Below, piece after piece: positions 34,141 through 45,694 of a stretch of 64,000 nt of DNA (positions within the stretch are counted from its first letter, which is position 1; each line of letters opens with the position of its first letter). The translations under genes and the position numbers were made by a program. Source of the stretch: Rutstroemia sp. NJR-2017a BVV2 (lineage: Eukaryota > Ascomycota > Leotiomycetes > Helotiales > Rutstroemiaceae). The DNA is taken from the NCBI GenBank assembly GCA_002946415.1, contig NJPS01000067.1, positions 372,001 to 436,000 on the forward strand. Reading direction: 5' to 3'. The notes beneath the pieces are model-generated. The model ran no database searches. It was not told the DNA's origin and saw only the letters and a program-made list of their open reading frames with translations.

Positions 34141-35034
34141 GAAGCCGAAAGCTACTAGAGAAGATGTTTATGAGGCTCTTCTTCGGTACGGATAAAAGAT
34201 GCGAACTGCTGTGCTGTACCAAGTGATCCCAAGTGATCTTGGACTTTGGGGCCGTTTTCGAAATTGTGCAGCAAATGTTGCAGGAGGAGGGAAAAAATCG
34301 ATGACGGAACTGATGACGCTCCGTTTCGAAATAAATCCCAAGCGACTTGTGCTTAGCGTGCTCTGTCGTACGCGTTGTGGCCAATGGCAGCTGGCAGACG
34401 TGGAAAATTCCATCTCATTAGTGCTGCAGCTATTCCATATCCATCCGCCCATTGTCTCCTTTGATTAGCAATACTTCGTCGAGTACGGTGGCCCATCTGT
34501 GCCGCTGGTCGCATTCCACCACCTCACAATGCCAAGGTGGTAGCAGTGTAACTCTCCGCCGCTCTGTCACCCACTTGCCTCGGAGAAGCTCGAGCGCAGA
34601 GAACCTCTACTGTAGTATCTGGAGTCTAGACATGCCGGCGACACCAATCACCCGCACGCATGTACTATGTATTTGTAAATTCTCATCTCGGGTGTAGCAT
34701 TGTGTCACCTCCAAATCGGTATGTCACTCGCGAAGCAAGCAGAACGCACAAGCAGGACCGGCCACTCGGATAAGGCGACCCGACCATTCTGGGATTTTCG
34801 CTTAAGGTTAGCTCCAGGAGAGGGGCCGGCCCGGAGCTTTTGCTCAGTATTCGTACTCAGTATTATTTTTGATGATGTGGATGGTCTCGCTCGTTGACAT
34901 TCACCTGGTACCTCTTACCCAGGAACCGATGCGACACGCAGTTGAGCGGTATGCAGTTCTGTTTGCCCCGAGGTACAGTACAATTAATCTACGGGACATG
35001 CCATGCCACTGACGTGACTCGCCTTAAGGAAACT

Positions 35035-36220
35035 TCAGAGTTTCGCACTACTGCTACCTCCATTCACAGCTCTGATCCTGAAACCGTGTCGTGGAGTATG
35101 AACCTTAACCTTAACCTTTTCTCCATCTTTCATGTGCGACTCGATCACGATCTCTTCCGTGGTTAAGCCAACCAATTTACCTGTATCTTTATAGTTCATA
35201 CCAGAGTCAACCGGCCACACTTCCACCTCTTGTCCTTGCTGCAGTCCAGTTGGGTCTTTTGCGTCCACCACTTCACCACTTTCGGCAAAACCGGACCCAG
35301 ACACCAACTTGGTCGCTTCCAGCCCTACGATGTTCTTGGGCTTACCGACTTTTGACGCGGCGATGCGAGTCGCTTCGTCGAATCTCTTGATCCATGCAAA
35401 CGTTTTGGGGAATTGCGCCGGCGAGATGTAGTCGTCCGGCAATGCGCCTTTCATGGTCGTCAACCAGTGGAACGGCCAAACAGCTAGATGAAGCCAGAGC
35501 ACGTTAGTAAAAGGACCGATAACACAACACCACGGCGACTACAACAACATACCTTCAATATCAGACATCGTCGGACTCGAGCTTCCAAGAATCCAATCCC
35601 GCCCATCCGCCAGGAAAGTATTCTCCAAGATCTCAAACGCTCTCCGAAAAGCCACCAGCGCCTCTGGCCTATTCTTCTCCAGATTATCCTTCGCCCAACT
35701 TCTCCCCGTATAGTCCTCGCGGTCTTTCGTAAACACCGGATCATTGAGCAAAGGTAAGTTCGTGGGGATCAGACTCGCCGCCCGCGTAAACAGCGTATCC
35801 ACAGTCCAAAACTCAAGCAATCTTTCCACAGCCTTCTGATCTGGGGACGACGCTGTGATCTTTGGATACTCGGGGTAGAGCTTCTCGAGCTTCTGTAATA
35901 TCAATCGCGTGTCGTTGTATATGTCCCGGCCGATAGCTACGAGAGGTATGCGTCGATAGTTGGTGCCCAGAGCTGCGACGTCGGGGCGGGGCATCACTGG
36001 TGCTTGGAGCTGGGGACAGGCATATTAGCATTGTTCGAGCGCATGAAAGAGAAGACTCACGCATTCTGTATATGGGATACCTCGCAGATTCATATACCAT
36101 ACGACCCTTTGGACTCATTAGCACGAGCTCGTTCTCCCAGCCTTAGTTCAGCTTAACGTACCTCTTCGCAAATGGAGAGAATCTGTAATGATACAGAATT
36201 ATCTCGGGTTTCTGCGTCAT
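35035..36220 (-). CDS. glutathione S-transferase-like protein with C-terminal extension
   Basis: Cytosolic GST-fold protein of 336 aa, from exons 36220-36162, 36106-36061, 36009-35553 and 35483-35035, all with consensus borders. The thioredoxin-like domain begins EIILYHYRFSPFAKRVVWYM (about residues 5-24), where SPFAKR replaces a CPxx active site, then LRGIPYTEC and RIPLVAIGRDIYNDTRLIL (cis-Pro loop and Asp-Thr for the glutathione glutamyl group). The helical C-terminal domain includes GRDWILGSSSPTMSDIEA, a GST N-capping box variant. The last 90 residues are unusual: after AATRIAASKVGKPKN they form a beta-rich block (QQGQEVEVWPVDSG, KDTGKLVGLTTEEIVIE, HTPRHGFRIRAV), resembling a small SH3/KOW-like barrel. 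I recall this architecture as a fungal GST subgroup. Substrate is unknown; detoxification or redox is the usual guess. Confidence 0.85.
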
Positions 36221-37363
36221 GATGAGAGCAGTTGATTGATTGAGCTTGCAATTGATAGCGCAATTGAATTGAATCAAATCACGGAATCTTGAACAAAACT
36301 TCACAAGACAGAGTAATCGCACAGGATGGTCGTCGTCAATCCCTAGGCCTCTAAGATGACATACCTGCAAGAAATGGGGTAAGACTTACCTCGGCACGGC
36401 AGTACTGTGCTGTGCCTTGAGGGGGAGATCGGCTTTGACGCACGGACAATAGAATTGTAGATTCCAACGTCTGTCTGGAGGCTTGTGTAGATGCTTGGCA
36501 TGGCTAGATCATATTGTTCCTCTCACGACAAGATAACTACATAATTTACCTTGAAGGATATTATCTCACAACACTTCAATACGTCTCCTCTTACCCCTCT
36601 CTCTCTATTAGTGTGTATTCGGACACAACATCTCTCTCTCTCCCTCCCCCCCACGTAAGGTTTGTTCTGCAAATCACTACATCCCACATTTAGAACCTCA
36701 CGAAAACTTCACTGTTCGCTGAATCAGAGCTGCACTGCGAGAATCGTATTCCTTCCTAGTGGAACAGGAAATTTTCACAGGGTTAGTTAACTTCTATCGA
36801 GTGGCATTGCGCGCCAGAGTGGATGGATTGGATGGCTCTGCCTAAACAGGTGGGCAATCGATGCGGCCATTCACGCGAACGACTCATTCTTTGCAAATCA
36901 TGCTCAAGCGATAAGCCTTGCGGCGACATGCGTATTCATTTCTCTCTTCTCGCCTACTCTAAGACGCTATCCCTTCATTCAGCCGAGCCGACATTTGATG
37001 TCTTGAGGAGCCATCTATCGGGAAGACACTACCCACACATCACTCTGGTGTCATATATAACCGAGGGCATTTTCCCTTTATCCTCAACACCGTGTGCTTC
37101 TTCTGCCCCAAAAGCTCGCCGGCCTTGCTCTGTCCAGACCCCTCATGCATAAGATGCTTACACCTAAAGTATTCGAGAAACTCTTGGTTCAACCTAAGGA
37201 GAATAGCTGTCGTAAACTTCCGAAGATTTCGACGAAATGAAAATCGATTCATGTGCGGACAGCGTGGGATTCGTTGCACCCATCTCAGCTACTACCACCC
37301 ATGGTTTCGTCGGGAAATCGTCAAGGCGAAAAAACACCGGAGTCTCAGTATATGGACCTGAAC
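36221..37363. other. intergenic
   Basis: Upstream side of the GST-like gene. Open frames at 37040-37361 on both strands have no recognised domain. No repeat beyond a short CT run near 36600-36640. Confidence 0.4.
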
Positions 37364-37543
37364 TCATATGTCGATCAAGGCAACTCCCACATCGCCATTG
37401 TGGAACGATGGGGCGCATCCATCTAGCGCCCCTCCCTCTTTCCCTGTACCCCAACCCTTCCTCAAGCTGATAAGACGTCCTTCCAGCGTTATGCAAAACA
37501 TCGCCTGTACTTCCTCCCACTCAAAGTACCTCCTTCGGGCCAT
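37364..37543 (-). CDS. possible small protein, 59 aa
   Basis: Frame of 59 codons starting ATG at 37543, beginning MARRRYFEWEEVQAMFCITL and ending in a GDVGVALIDI segment. The amino-acid mix is protein-like (alternating hydrophobic strands, balanced charge), better than the two competing minus frames over the same bases. It has no recognised domain, and the neighbouring minus frame starting at 37686 could be an upstream exon. Reported as a low-confidence candidate only. Confidence 0.15.
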   Translation of the reverse strand: MARRRYFEWEEVQAMFCITLEGRLISLRKGWGTGKEGGALDGCAPSFHNGDVGVALIDI

Positions 37544-38074
37544 CGCTTGGTCCTATCGACATATTGACCAACGTTCCTAGTCCAATACAGAAGATCACTA
37601 TCATGATTATCGCCAACACCAGAACCGTATCCATCTTTACCGATATCTTCGCGTCCCTTAGGAGCAGCCGTTCGATTCGAATCCAATAGGCGAAAGGAGT
37701 GAAGTATTTGGCTGATAAGAGGTGATGCTGAATCGAATATTCCAGCTAGCCGACAAAAGGGGCTGATGACTGACTACCAAAACCGGACAATCAAACAAAA
37801 TAACTGAACTGGAACTGTCATTTTTATACCCATCCATCATCTCCCCCTTCTTTATCTTCATCCTCACCACTTCCACTCCAAATTCAGCTGCTCATGGTAT
37901 TAATCCCCCTCCTTTCATCCATCCACGATCAATAAGCCATCCATCCTTAACCTTACTTGTACCGACCAAGTGGGTCCCGAAATCCCGGATAACTATCCGT
38001 CCGTCAAATGTCTTACTCCTATTATATCATGTACCTGCAGAAGCGAGGAAGAGAAGAAAGGAGAATATTGAATC
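37544..38074. other. intergenic
   Basis: No supported gene; upstream of the small membrane-protein candidate. Confidence 0.4.
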
Positions 38075-38524
38075 ATGGTGTTTTTCTCGAAGGATACTAA
38101 TTTAGGGAATTTGATGTTGGCTATTGGAGGCCCCGGCTCGTTAGGCTTGCTTGTACTCTGGACGGACCTTGCACTGTTGGCTCGAGCTTTTGCAATGGTC
38201 GGAGTATTTGGGCTGGGAATTTTATATTGGATTTTTGGGTGCGAGCGTGTACATCTCCGAGACGATGATGCATGCTCAGTCGATTGTTACGCTGTTTCGG
38301 ATATGCTCTCTTCTTGCAGTGTAAAATCCGATGGTGCGAGCACTGTTCTATCTGCCTCCGGCGATCATGTCAGTCAGTCTATCCCACCACCTATAATATC
38401 AACACCAGCCAGCTCGTACAAACCCTGCCTGTCCTGCACCACACTCACCCCAAAGCATCAAATCCCAGTTCTCTCCGTCTCCTCGACTCCGGTCCAGCTG
38501 TACCAGCAGCGGCCAATTGGTTGA
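38075..38524 (+). CDS. hypothetical small membrane protein
   Basis: Single-exon frame of 149 aa, not recognised. The ATG at 38075 is in a fair context (AATCATGG). The N-terminal 55 residues hold two hydrophobic segments, LMLAIGGPGSLGLLVLW (about 13-29) and LLARAFAMVGVFGLGILYWIF (about 34-54), separated by a TD turn. The remaining 95 residues are polar, Ser/Thr/Pro-rich with five Cys. The two-helix hairpin plus a disordered tail is a plausible small membrane protein, but composition alone cannot exclude a chance frame; a splice near the end could extend it. No neighbour suggests a role. Confidence 0.35.
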   Translation: MVFFSKDTNLGNLMLAIGGPGSLGLLVLWTDLALLARAFAMVGVFGLGILYWIFGCERVHLRDDDACSVDCYAVSDMLSSCSVKSDGASTVLSASGDHVSQSIPPPIISTPASSYKPCLSCTTLTPKHQIPVLSVSSTPVQLYQQRPIG

Positions 38525-40184
38525 TTATTTACATCCTCGGGCTCGGGTATGCGATATGCTAGGAACAGCACTTGGTCTGTGTATACATAGATGGGTCCTA
38601 TCAATTTCCTGGCTGCCTCCTTTTCCTCCCTTCTTTCGCTTCTATATCCAAAGTTGGATGTCGATTCCTGCTACACACACACACTGCATACTAGTTACTT
38701 GACCTACGTGCCGATTGTAATATTTACAACTTCATTTATCTATTTTATTGAATATTCCACCCTCCCACCGCCTCCCTCTGTATAACCATTTTTCTAATCT
38801 CAATCAATAAGATGTCCAGCGCTATTTATAAGTTATTCCTTCTAACTTACTCTCTTTCTATTGAGTATTCAGCTTCTTTCTAGATATCGTTATATCTTGT
38901 CTTGCGGCTCGGATGTCTTAGATCAGTCTGAGATCTGGAACTAGAGGGATATATGCTGGAGGATCTGGTGCTTGATTGGTATTATCGCATGTGCTTAGTT
39001 GCTGGATGGAGAATATAACACGAACTGCTCACTTGGTGGTGATGTATATGTAAGTTGGAGTGAATGGAGTGTTAGAAAATGCAAGGACTCTCCCAACCAA
39101 GTAATCTGGTCATCTAGCAATAATATGATGTGATATTCACCCTAGGAACTGGAAGTATATGAAACACTGTGTATCTCGAAGAATGTACCGCAACAGGCGT
39201 TTGGAGTAGCAAACCGGAAAGGACAGATTACGAAGCCATGTTCTGGAAATAGAAAAATCTAGAGCTATGAAATGATTTCATTCTTTCGTCGCTTCTTGAT
39301 AAGTTAGATGGCTTGGTTGTGGGACGTGAATTTATTCTTTCGTCCTATCTTCACGGACGGGATGGTTGGGTTGTAGGGAGGAGTATGGAGGTGTGTATGC
39401 GGATAGGCTGGGTGAGGGGTTCTGTGTGTGGAGTATTCGGGATTGGGAGGGGTATGATGGTGGGAGGGGTATGATGGTGGGAGGGTGAGATGGTGGGATG
39501 GGAGGTTGAGGTGGTTGTTAGAGAAGTGTATGGGAAAGAGGAAGCGAGATGTAGAAAACAGGTATATTAGGCCATCTATCTCCCATTCTTCCCTGAATTC
39601 TCTATATTATCTTCCTGAAGGCATCCAGGCTGGTGAGCTGATATAAGGAATCGATAATAGAAGAGAGCCACTTCTAGAACTACTTTTGGAAGTATAGATC
39701 ATCTTTCGAGTATCCGAAAAGAGGGTAATTCTCTAGAGACGATTGAGTATTTGAAAACGGTTAGATGTTTGGGAAGGGTTGAATGTTTAAGACGAATTGG
39801 TTCTCTGGGTGGAGAACAGCCGATTCCAGACTTCTGGGTCGCGTGTATAGGAGGATGGAGTAGGAAAAGACTTATGGAACATTTATGAAGCAGAGCATTG
39901 TCGAAAGGACAAACACATACCTAAAACATAACGCTCAAGGTTCGAATAAGAACAGGACCGGCTGAACAGCCTGATCGGCTTATTATCGAAGTCACATCCC
40001 GTGGAAGAACGAGTTCACACAATCTCAGACAAACGTCTCTCGATATATATACGATTTGATCTCGACTATTTATATGTACTGCAACAAAGTGCGTGCTATC
40101 CAATCCCTTCACTCAACTATATACAACTGAAAGTAAATCTTCCCCTTCTTCACTCATTCTCAATCTCTCCTACTCAACCCCACT
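38525..40184. other. intergenic, 3' flank of the GH131 gene
   Basis: No supported gene. A short G-rich repeat (GGGAGGGGTATGATGGT, two copies) lies at about 39446-39485. Confidence 0.45.
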
Positions 40185-41850
40185 CTACAGACACTGCGAG
40201 TAGTAAGCGTTCTGGGCAGTACACGTAGTGCCACTAACACAGCTTCCCGAGCCCGTCCAATTCTGACCACCACACTGGCCCCACTTCGCGATACTGCCCG
40301 CCGACCCGGTGCTCGTAGCGCTGGCGCTGGTGCTCGTGCCCGAAACGGTGGTCTGGGTCGTGATCGTCGTGGTCTTGGTGACGGTTGTGTGGGGAACCGA
40401 ACTACCCATGGCGGAAGTTAGTGCTGGGGTGACAGAAGACACAATAGCAATATTAGGCGCTGAGAAAACAGCTGAAGAGGAAGAGACAGATGAACACTTC
40501 TTTTTGGAAGTGACGAAAGAGGAGATGGCAGAGGCGGTGGCCGAGGCGGCTTTGGTGCAGGGTTTTTTGGTCGAAGTGGTGGCGACGACGGCGATGGCCG
40601 TGCTGCTGGCGGCTTTGGTGCATGATTTTTTGGTCGAGGTGGTGGCGATCGCCGTGCTGCTGGCGGCTTTTTTGGTGCAGGATTTCTTGCTGGATGATGA
40701 GGCGATAATGACAGATGCAGATGCAGATGACGCGACCGGCGCGACAGAAGCTGAAGAGACAGAAAGAGCGGACGAAGTTGAAACAGCTTGAACGGCTGAG
40801 GAAACAACAACAACAGAAGAAGAAGATTCTACAACAGCAGCTGATGTAGATGAAGAAACGACTGACGAAGAGGAAACGACAGAAGAACTTGAGGGGGAAG
40901 AAGAATCTACTGACGTAGTTGCAGAAGAACTAGAACTTGGAGCAGCTCCGCCTGGACCCGCAACGTTGGTCGTTAGTGATCCGCTCTCGATGTACACGCC
41001 GCTGAAATAGTAATCTTCGGTGGAATCGGCTTGGCCGCTGACGGGGAGTTCGAGAACTCCCAAGTGCCAGTCAGCGCCGTTGGAGGAGGCGGATACGGAG
41101 ACGGCGGGGACGGTTAGAGTGAGTGGGTCGGAACCTGTGGAGTGGTAAAATTCTACACTGCCTGCGCTGAAGTCCTATTTCCAGTGTTAGGCGAAGTCAT
41201 ATGACTACTTGGGAGAATAAACACTTACAATTCCATAAGCAACGTTGTGCCAGACACCAGCAGTCCAGTTAGTGCTCCAATGCGAGTTACCGCTAATGTC
41301 CCATCTCAACAAAGGATCTGAAGTTCCAGACTCTCCACTGATCCAGCCGGACTTCAGCTCGGTGAAATGGCTCTCGAAGAAGCAAATCTGATGTTCGCGG
41401 TAGATGCTCGGTGGGTTGGTGGCAGTGTGCATGATGCTGAAATGGTAGTAGACCTTTCCAGAAGCGATGGCAGCGGTCGTTTGGGGAATCAACTCGGTTC
41501 GACGCATGTTTTGCCCGTTCCAGTAGGAGGTGCTGTCGAGGGTGAGCTTGAGACCGGATGCGCTTCCACTATCGGCTGGGTTCTTGTAGCTGGAATCGAG
41601 AGCGAGGTAGGATCCGATGGCGCCGCTTCCGTGCTGAATTGCGTTGGTGTCAGTATTCCGTCCACCTCAGGTATCATAGCCCACTGCATGGGGAGGTCCA
41701 ACTCACGATATAGTACTGGTATTTACCAACTTGGTTGCTCCACGACCATTTGCTCAGATCGGCAATCGACTCATCGTTGAATCGTCCATCCCACAAGATT
41801 GTGCTAGTTGCAGACCCAATGAGGGCTGCCAGAGCCATAGAGAAACGCAT
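40185..41850 (-). CDS. secreted beta-glucanase, GH131 with CBM1
   Basis: Extracellular plant-cell-wall enzyme. GH131 enzymes cleave beta-1,3-, beta-1,6- and mixed or beta-1,4-glucans. Exons are 41850-41707, 41633-41229 and 41174-40185, all phase 0, giving 512 aa. A short signal peptide ([17 protein letters not shown]) is followed by the mature start [11 protein letters not shown]131 blocks run in order: [95 protein letters not shown] and [12 protein letters not shown] (ends about residue 250). The Glu residues of RRTEL and FFESH are probable active-site positions. A linker of about 220 residues follows, then a complete fungal-type CBM1 (about 476-512: [11 protein letters not shown], CxSGTTC, YYSQCL) for cellulose binding. 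The linker is long and carries Lys/Cys repeats, unlike ordinary Ser/Thr linkers. Assignment is firm. Confidence 0.93.
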
Positions 41851-44818
41851 TTTGTCGAGTGATTTTTTTAACTTGGGAAAGAAGTACTTCAAGTACTGGA
41901 TATAATAACCTACTAGGGTAATAAAAGAATGGAAATGGAAAGAGAATTTTTCAGAAAAGAGTGAAACGAACTGAATAGCACATGAAGCAAGATCGAAAGG
42001 ACACAAGAAGAAGCGGGCAAACGAAACATTTATATCCTACCTCTACTTACCATGAACATGATGCCTGGAAGGTTCGTCGGAATAATTGTTGTTTTTGCCT
42101 CTCCTTCAATTTCCCAAATTAAAGGCAAAAAGGCTCCCAGGTCTAAGCTTAACCGCTCAGACTTGACGAAATGTCCGCTTCGGGGAATTTCGCTTCATGC
42201 CAATTGACCCAAATGGGGTCATATGAACATAACTCATGTATAAAAGTCGGTTTTATGAAGAATATATGAAGATATAAAGTGATGGGTATACTAGATTGAG
42301 AAGGTCATTAATGGCAGGACGGTCCGTAGATGAATTGGTTGTCTCATATTTAACGTTTGCTCCGGTTGGTTCGTCTGATGGAGAGTAGAATGACGGAAAC
42401 CGGAAATGGTGGGAATCGTGAGCGTGCATGGGGCAAGGTAAGATCGAATGGCGATGGGATTTCTCTTGCGAGTAATAGATCCATAAACCCATAACCCCAG
42501 CCAAGGAAACAGGCCAGGCGCTGGATGTTTAGTTTCTGGTTTCTCGTTTTGCGTAAAAGGTGTCGTGATTCGTCTGTAAAGGGGTGACGGAAATCAAAGG
42601 AGCAGACAGTGCTTGCTTGTTCCGAGTTTGAGGCCATCCATACCCGCGTCTATGTCGTGATCCTCCTTGCCCCTTCTAATTCTCCCATTTGAAGAGCCTC
42701 AGTTCATCCCAATCTTGTGTTTCTCGCACAAGACTCCCCGCGTTTCCTTCCTGGCGCGACTCGCTCCCTCGCTCCCTCGCTCCTCCCCCTTAGCTGCCTA
42801 CCTATTCATCCATTCAGTACTACCTACCAACTCACGATGCAATTCATCATCCACCACAGGAGATCGTCATCATCTTCATCCACCTGATCAGTCTCATTGT
42901 AACCTCATGAATGCCGGCTCTGAACCTGAGCTCACCGCGAATTCATCATCCATGTAACTTACCTAACGGCCACCTTGCCGCCGCAAATATCCTAAATACC
43001 CCCTTTCAACCAAGTCACCCATCGGACCGCCTACCCTCATCGCCATTTTTCCAAATCAATCGACCAATACGAGGTCATCAGCCCATCGCACGCTCCATCC
43101 TTCCTCGCAGAAAAACCAAACAACCTTAATATCCGTCAGATAAATTAAAGTCACCCTCGTCCCTCATCTTTTTGAAACATTTTGAGATCCGATGGCCCCG
43201 CTTGCTCGGTTGAGGTAGCCGCTCGGAAATGTGTGTGGATTGGGTGGAGGTGTGGCTGGGTGCTGGGGCAAGCGAGTGTGGCTAGTTAGCAGCAAACGGT
43301 CAAAGAGCATCGTATCCCAGTTCTATAAAACCACTGTCAAATTACCAAATCATGGAATCAATCAGAGCAGCCAACTTCTCGCAATGCATCATTCAGCACC
43401 GCGGTATTCTCTACATTGTGGAAAATCCTGTTGATGGCGACATTATACTCAGTTAAGGATCTAAGCTTTCCTACGAATCTCTCAAACAACGTGGTTTTGC
43501 CATTGCTCTAGATACTCCCCGTCATACTTTTCCGTATATTTTTAGCCATGTTCCGCGGTGTTAATGTCGAAATGTCCAATAGCCATCAACACAGGTCTCT
43601 CAAGTGAGAGCGTTTGTGTCAGCGAATCTCATGGGCAGGTGCGCAATTGGAGTTCCCGAAATGACGTACATCTTCACTCTAGAAATTGCAGTTCTCGTGA
43701 GGTCCAGGAGAAAGTAGATTCTTCGTTGCAGCACTTCCATCGTTTTTCTTGAGGAGCAACTGCAAGAGCGACGATGCAAATTCTTTAGACTTTGCTCACT
43801 CCGTATCTACTAGATAGGTCAGGTCACAAACAATCGCATCACCGCGCGAAAAGGACAAATACTTCCAAGAACTTTCTGGTGCTGTTGTACCTTGGTCGAT
43901 TTGTTATTGAGTACCATGAATAATGAGATACAAGAAAGGTTATCGAGGGCGCGCGTATGGAATCCCTCACAGTAGCCACCGATAGCTCAGCTGTGCTGTA
44001 ATCTTACAGTGTACAGTGCTTTATACAAGCCCGTTTCGTGACTTGACATCTCTCGGTTTGTCTTCCAAAGCTACCATGTTCTCATTCTTAACGCATAATA
44101 TTCCAATGACTACCACTCTGAGGAGAGAAAGCAGCTACTTTCAATTTCCAAAACTTGACCCAGCTAGAAAGCAAGAGAGCCGAAACTATATTTGCAAGTG
44201 TTCGCCGAAGAACTATAATTTAGGGTGAGAAATTCCGTACTGTACGCACTGGAATGTGACGAGACGTGGTCCCAATTGGCGAAGCGTCAAGTTCTAGCAT
44301 GGCAGAGATGCGCCTTGTTCTTGCTGCTGCTCTTCCAGAGTCTGAGGACAAGTTTCGTGTGTGGTTGAGGAATGTTTAACTTTCGCAGCGAATTGTGTTC
44401 ATCATAATATTTTCATATGTACCAACTCGTATGTAGGTATGGTACGAGAATTCGTCGCAGCTGCTACTTCAAGAATGGTAGCTTCTTGAGCATCAGGGGC
44501 TCGAGGATACGAGACTTTGGCAGACGTGTGTTAAGAGGGTCGATGTTAGCTTGAATGTGCCTTTAGGTACAGCATCTGTTCTGTTCAAGATTCTAGTTGA
44601 TGATATTCACGCCTGGAAAAACCACGCCAGGAAATTAATAAAGTCATGAATAAGCTTCATGTGACGGTAGGTCGAATAGATGTCCATATATCATGGCATT
44701 CTCAACATCAACCAACACCAATTAAGCATCTCAACCATCCCCATCACTCCCCCCACACCCCCCTACCAATCCCACCCCCTTTCCCTATACCCGTATCCCC
44801 CTCACCCAATCCCAAAAT
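41851..44818. other. intergenic, upstream of the GH131 gene
   Basis: Nearly 3 kb with only short frames lacking known domains. It includes the GH131 promoter and the 3' flank of the leftward GNAT gene. No repeat of note. Confidence 0.45.
42029..42034 (-). promoter_or_regulatory. TATA box candidate of the GH131 gene
   Basis: TATAAA on the minus strand (context GGATATAAATG), about 180 bases before the start codon. Position suits an inducible secreted-enzyme gene with a leader of about 150 bases. Confidence 0.4.
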
Positions 44819-45694
44819 CTACCCCCTCGCCCTCCTCCACATAATCGCATGCGTCTCCCTTCCTAGCCCCTCCCCCCCTTCATACGCCTCCAAATCAACA
44901 TCCATAACCGTCAACTCCTCAAACCCATATCTCTTATACAGCCCCAACCCGTATTTACTCGCTCCCAGCACCACCTGCGTTTTCCGCTCATCCGCTATCT
45001 TGAGCCCTTCTTCTAGTAACATGGTGCCGATCCCTCGCCGCTGGTACGAGGGATGGATTATTAGGATGTTGAGTTCTGGGATGGGTGTTAGTTGGTTGGT
45101 TGGCTGTGGTGGGTGGGTTTTGGTAAGGGAAAGAATGATGGTTTGGATGGAGGTTGAGAGAAGGGAAAGAAAAGAAGTAGGGAAAATAAAAGGGCAAAGG
45201 AGTAAGATATACATACTTATCCACGGTCTATCCCCACATTTACCAAACATACACTCATCACCTCTAACAAAAACATCCTCAAACAACTTCAAATTCCCCC
45301 CCGCACTTTCAATGCTCTCCTTCCACCCATTTCCTTTATCCTCCTCTTTCACTTCCTCCCCTTCCCCTTTCTTCTCCCCTTCCACTTTCTCCCCTTTCTC
45401 CACCCCCTCACTCCACGCCGCAAATCCCACAATCTTCCTCTTTCCCTTCCCCTCTCCTTCCTCATCACCGCCCTCCTCCTCATCAGCAACAGCAACAACA
45501 AATCTCCCCGCCTTAAGCTCCCCCATCTGTGCCGCCCGCTTCGCAAGCGACTCCGCGCTGCCTCGTCCGATGCGCCCGAATACCACGTCGCTGAAGACGT
45601 CGTGCTCGAAGGCGAGGTGTTCGAGGTGGGCGAGGGTGGGGAAATTATCGGCGGTGGCGGGATGGAGGGTTATTTTGGGGGGAGGGGAAGTCAT
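44819..45694 (-). CDS. GNAT-family N-acetyltransferase
   Basis: Acetyl-CoA-dependent N-acetyltransferase of 244 aa, exons 45694-45217 and 45075-44819, intron 45076-45216 with GTATGT donor and AACTAAC branch point. The start MTSPPPKITLHPAT leads straight into the first GNAT strand, then DNFPTLAHLEHLAFEHDVFS. Motif A is complete in exon 2: LNILIIHPSYQRRGIGTMLL (about residues 161-180) with the acetyl-CoA pyrophosphate loop QRRGIG, followed by GASKYGLGLYKRYGFEEL (motif B). Between strands 2 and 4 (about residues 77-120) there is a long Glu/Gly/Lys-rich insertion that is clearly low complexity and absent from a minimal GNAT fold. No signal peptide, so cytosolic or nuclear. Substrate unknown; small molecules or proteins are both possible. 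The upstream side has TG/GTGGGTGT repeats around 45720-45780. Confidence 0.87.
   Translation of the reverse strand: MTSPPPKITLHPATADNFPTLAHLEHLAFEHDVFSDVVFGRIGRGSAESLAKRAAQMGELKAGRFVVAVADEEEGGDEEGEGKGKRKIVGFAAWSEGVEKGEKVEGEKKGEGEEVKEEDKGNGWKESIESAGGNLKLFEDVFVRGDECMFGKCGDRPWISMYILLLCPFIFPTSFLSLLSTSIQTIILSLTKTHPPQPTNQLTPIPELNILIIHPSYQRRGIGTMLLEEGLKIADERKTQVVLGASKYGLGLYKRYGFEELTVMDVDLEAYEGGEGLGRETHAIMWRRARG

Larger units (their letters stand above)
32685..35034. other. long upstream region of atfA
   Basis: 2.35 kb between the atfA start and the 3' end of the GST-like gene. It contains the two CRE-like sites, pyrimidine-rich leader-type tracts (33.15-33.25 and 33.90-34.02 kb) and an AGACGTGCA tandem repeat at 34107-34140. 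Short frames have no domain. A long leader with upstream frames would be usual for a stress regulator. Confidence 0.5.

Noticed and set aside
40309..40791. 160-codon open frame on the + strand
   Set aside because: Antisense of the Ser/Ala/Lys linker of the GH131 gene; its repeated Val/Ala/Glu composition is a shadow of that repeat.
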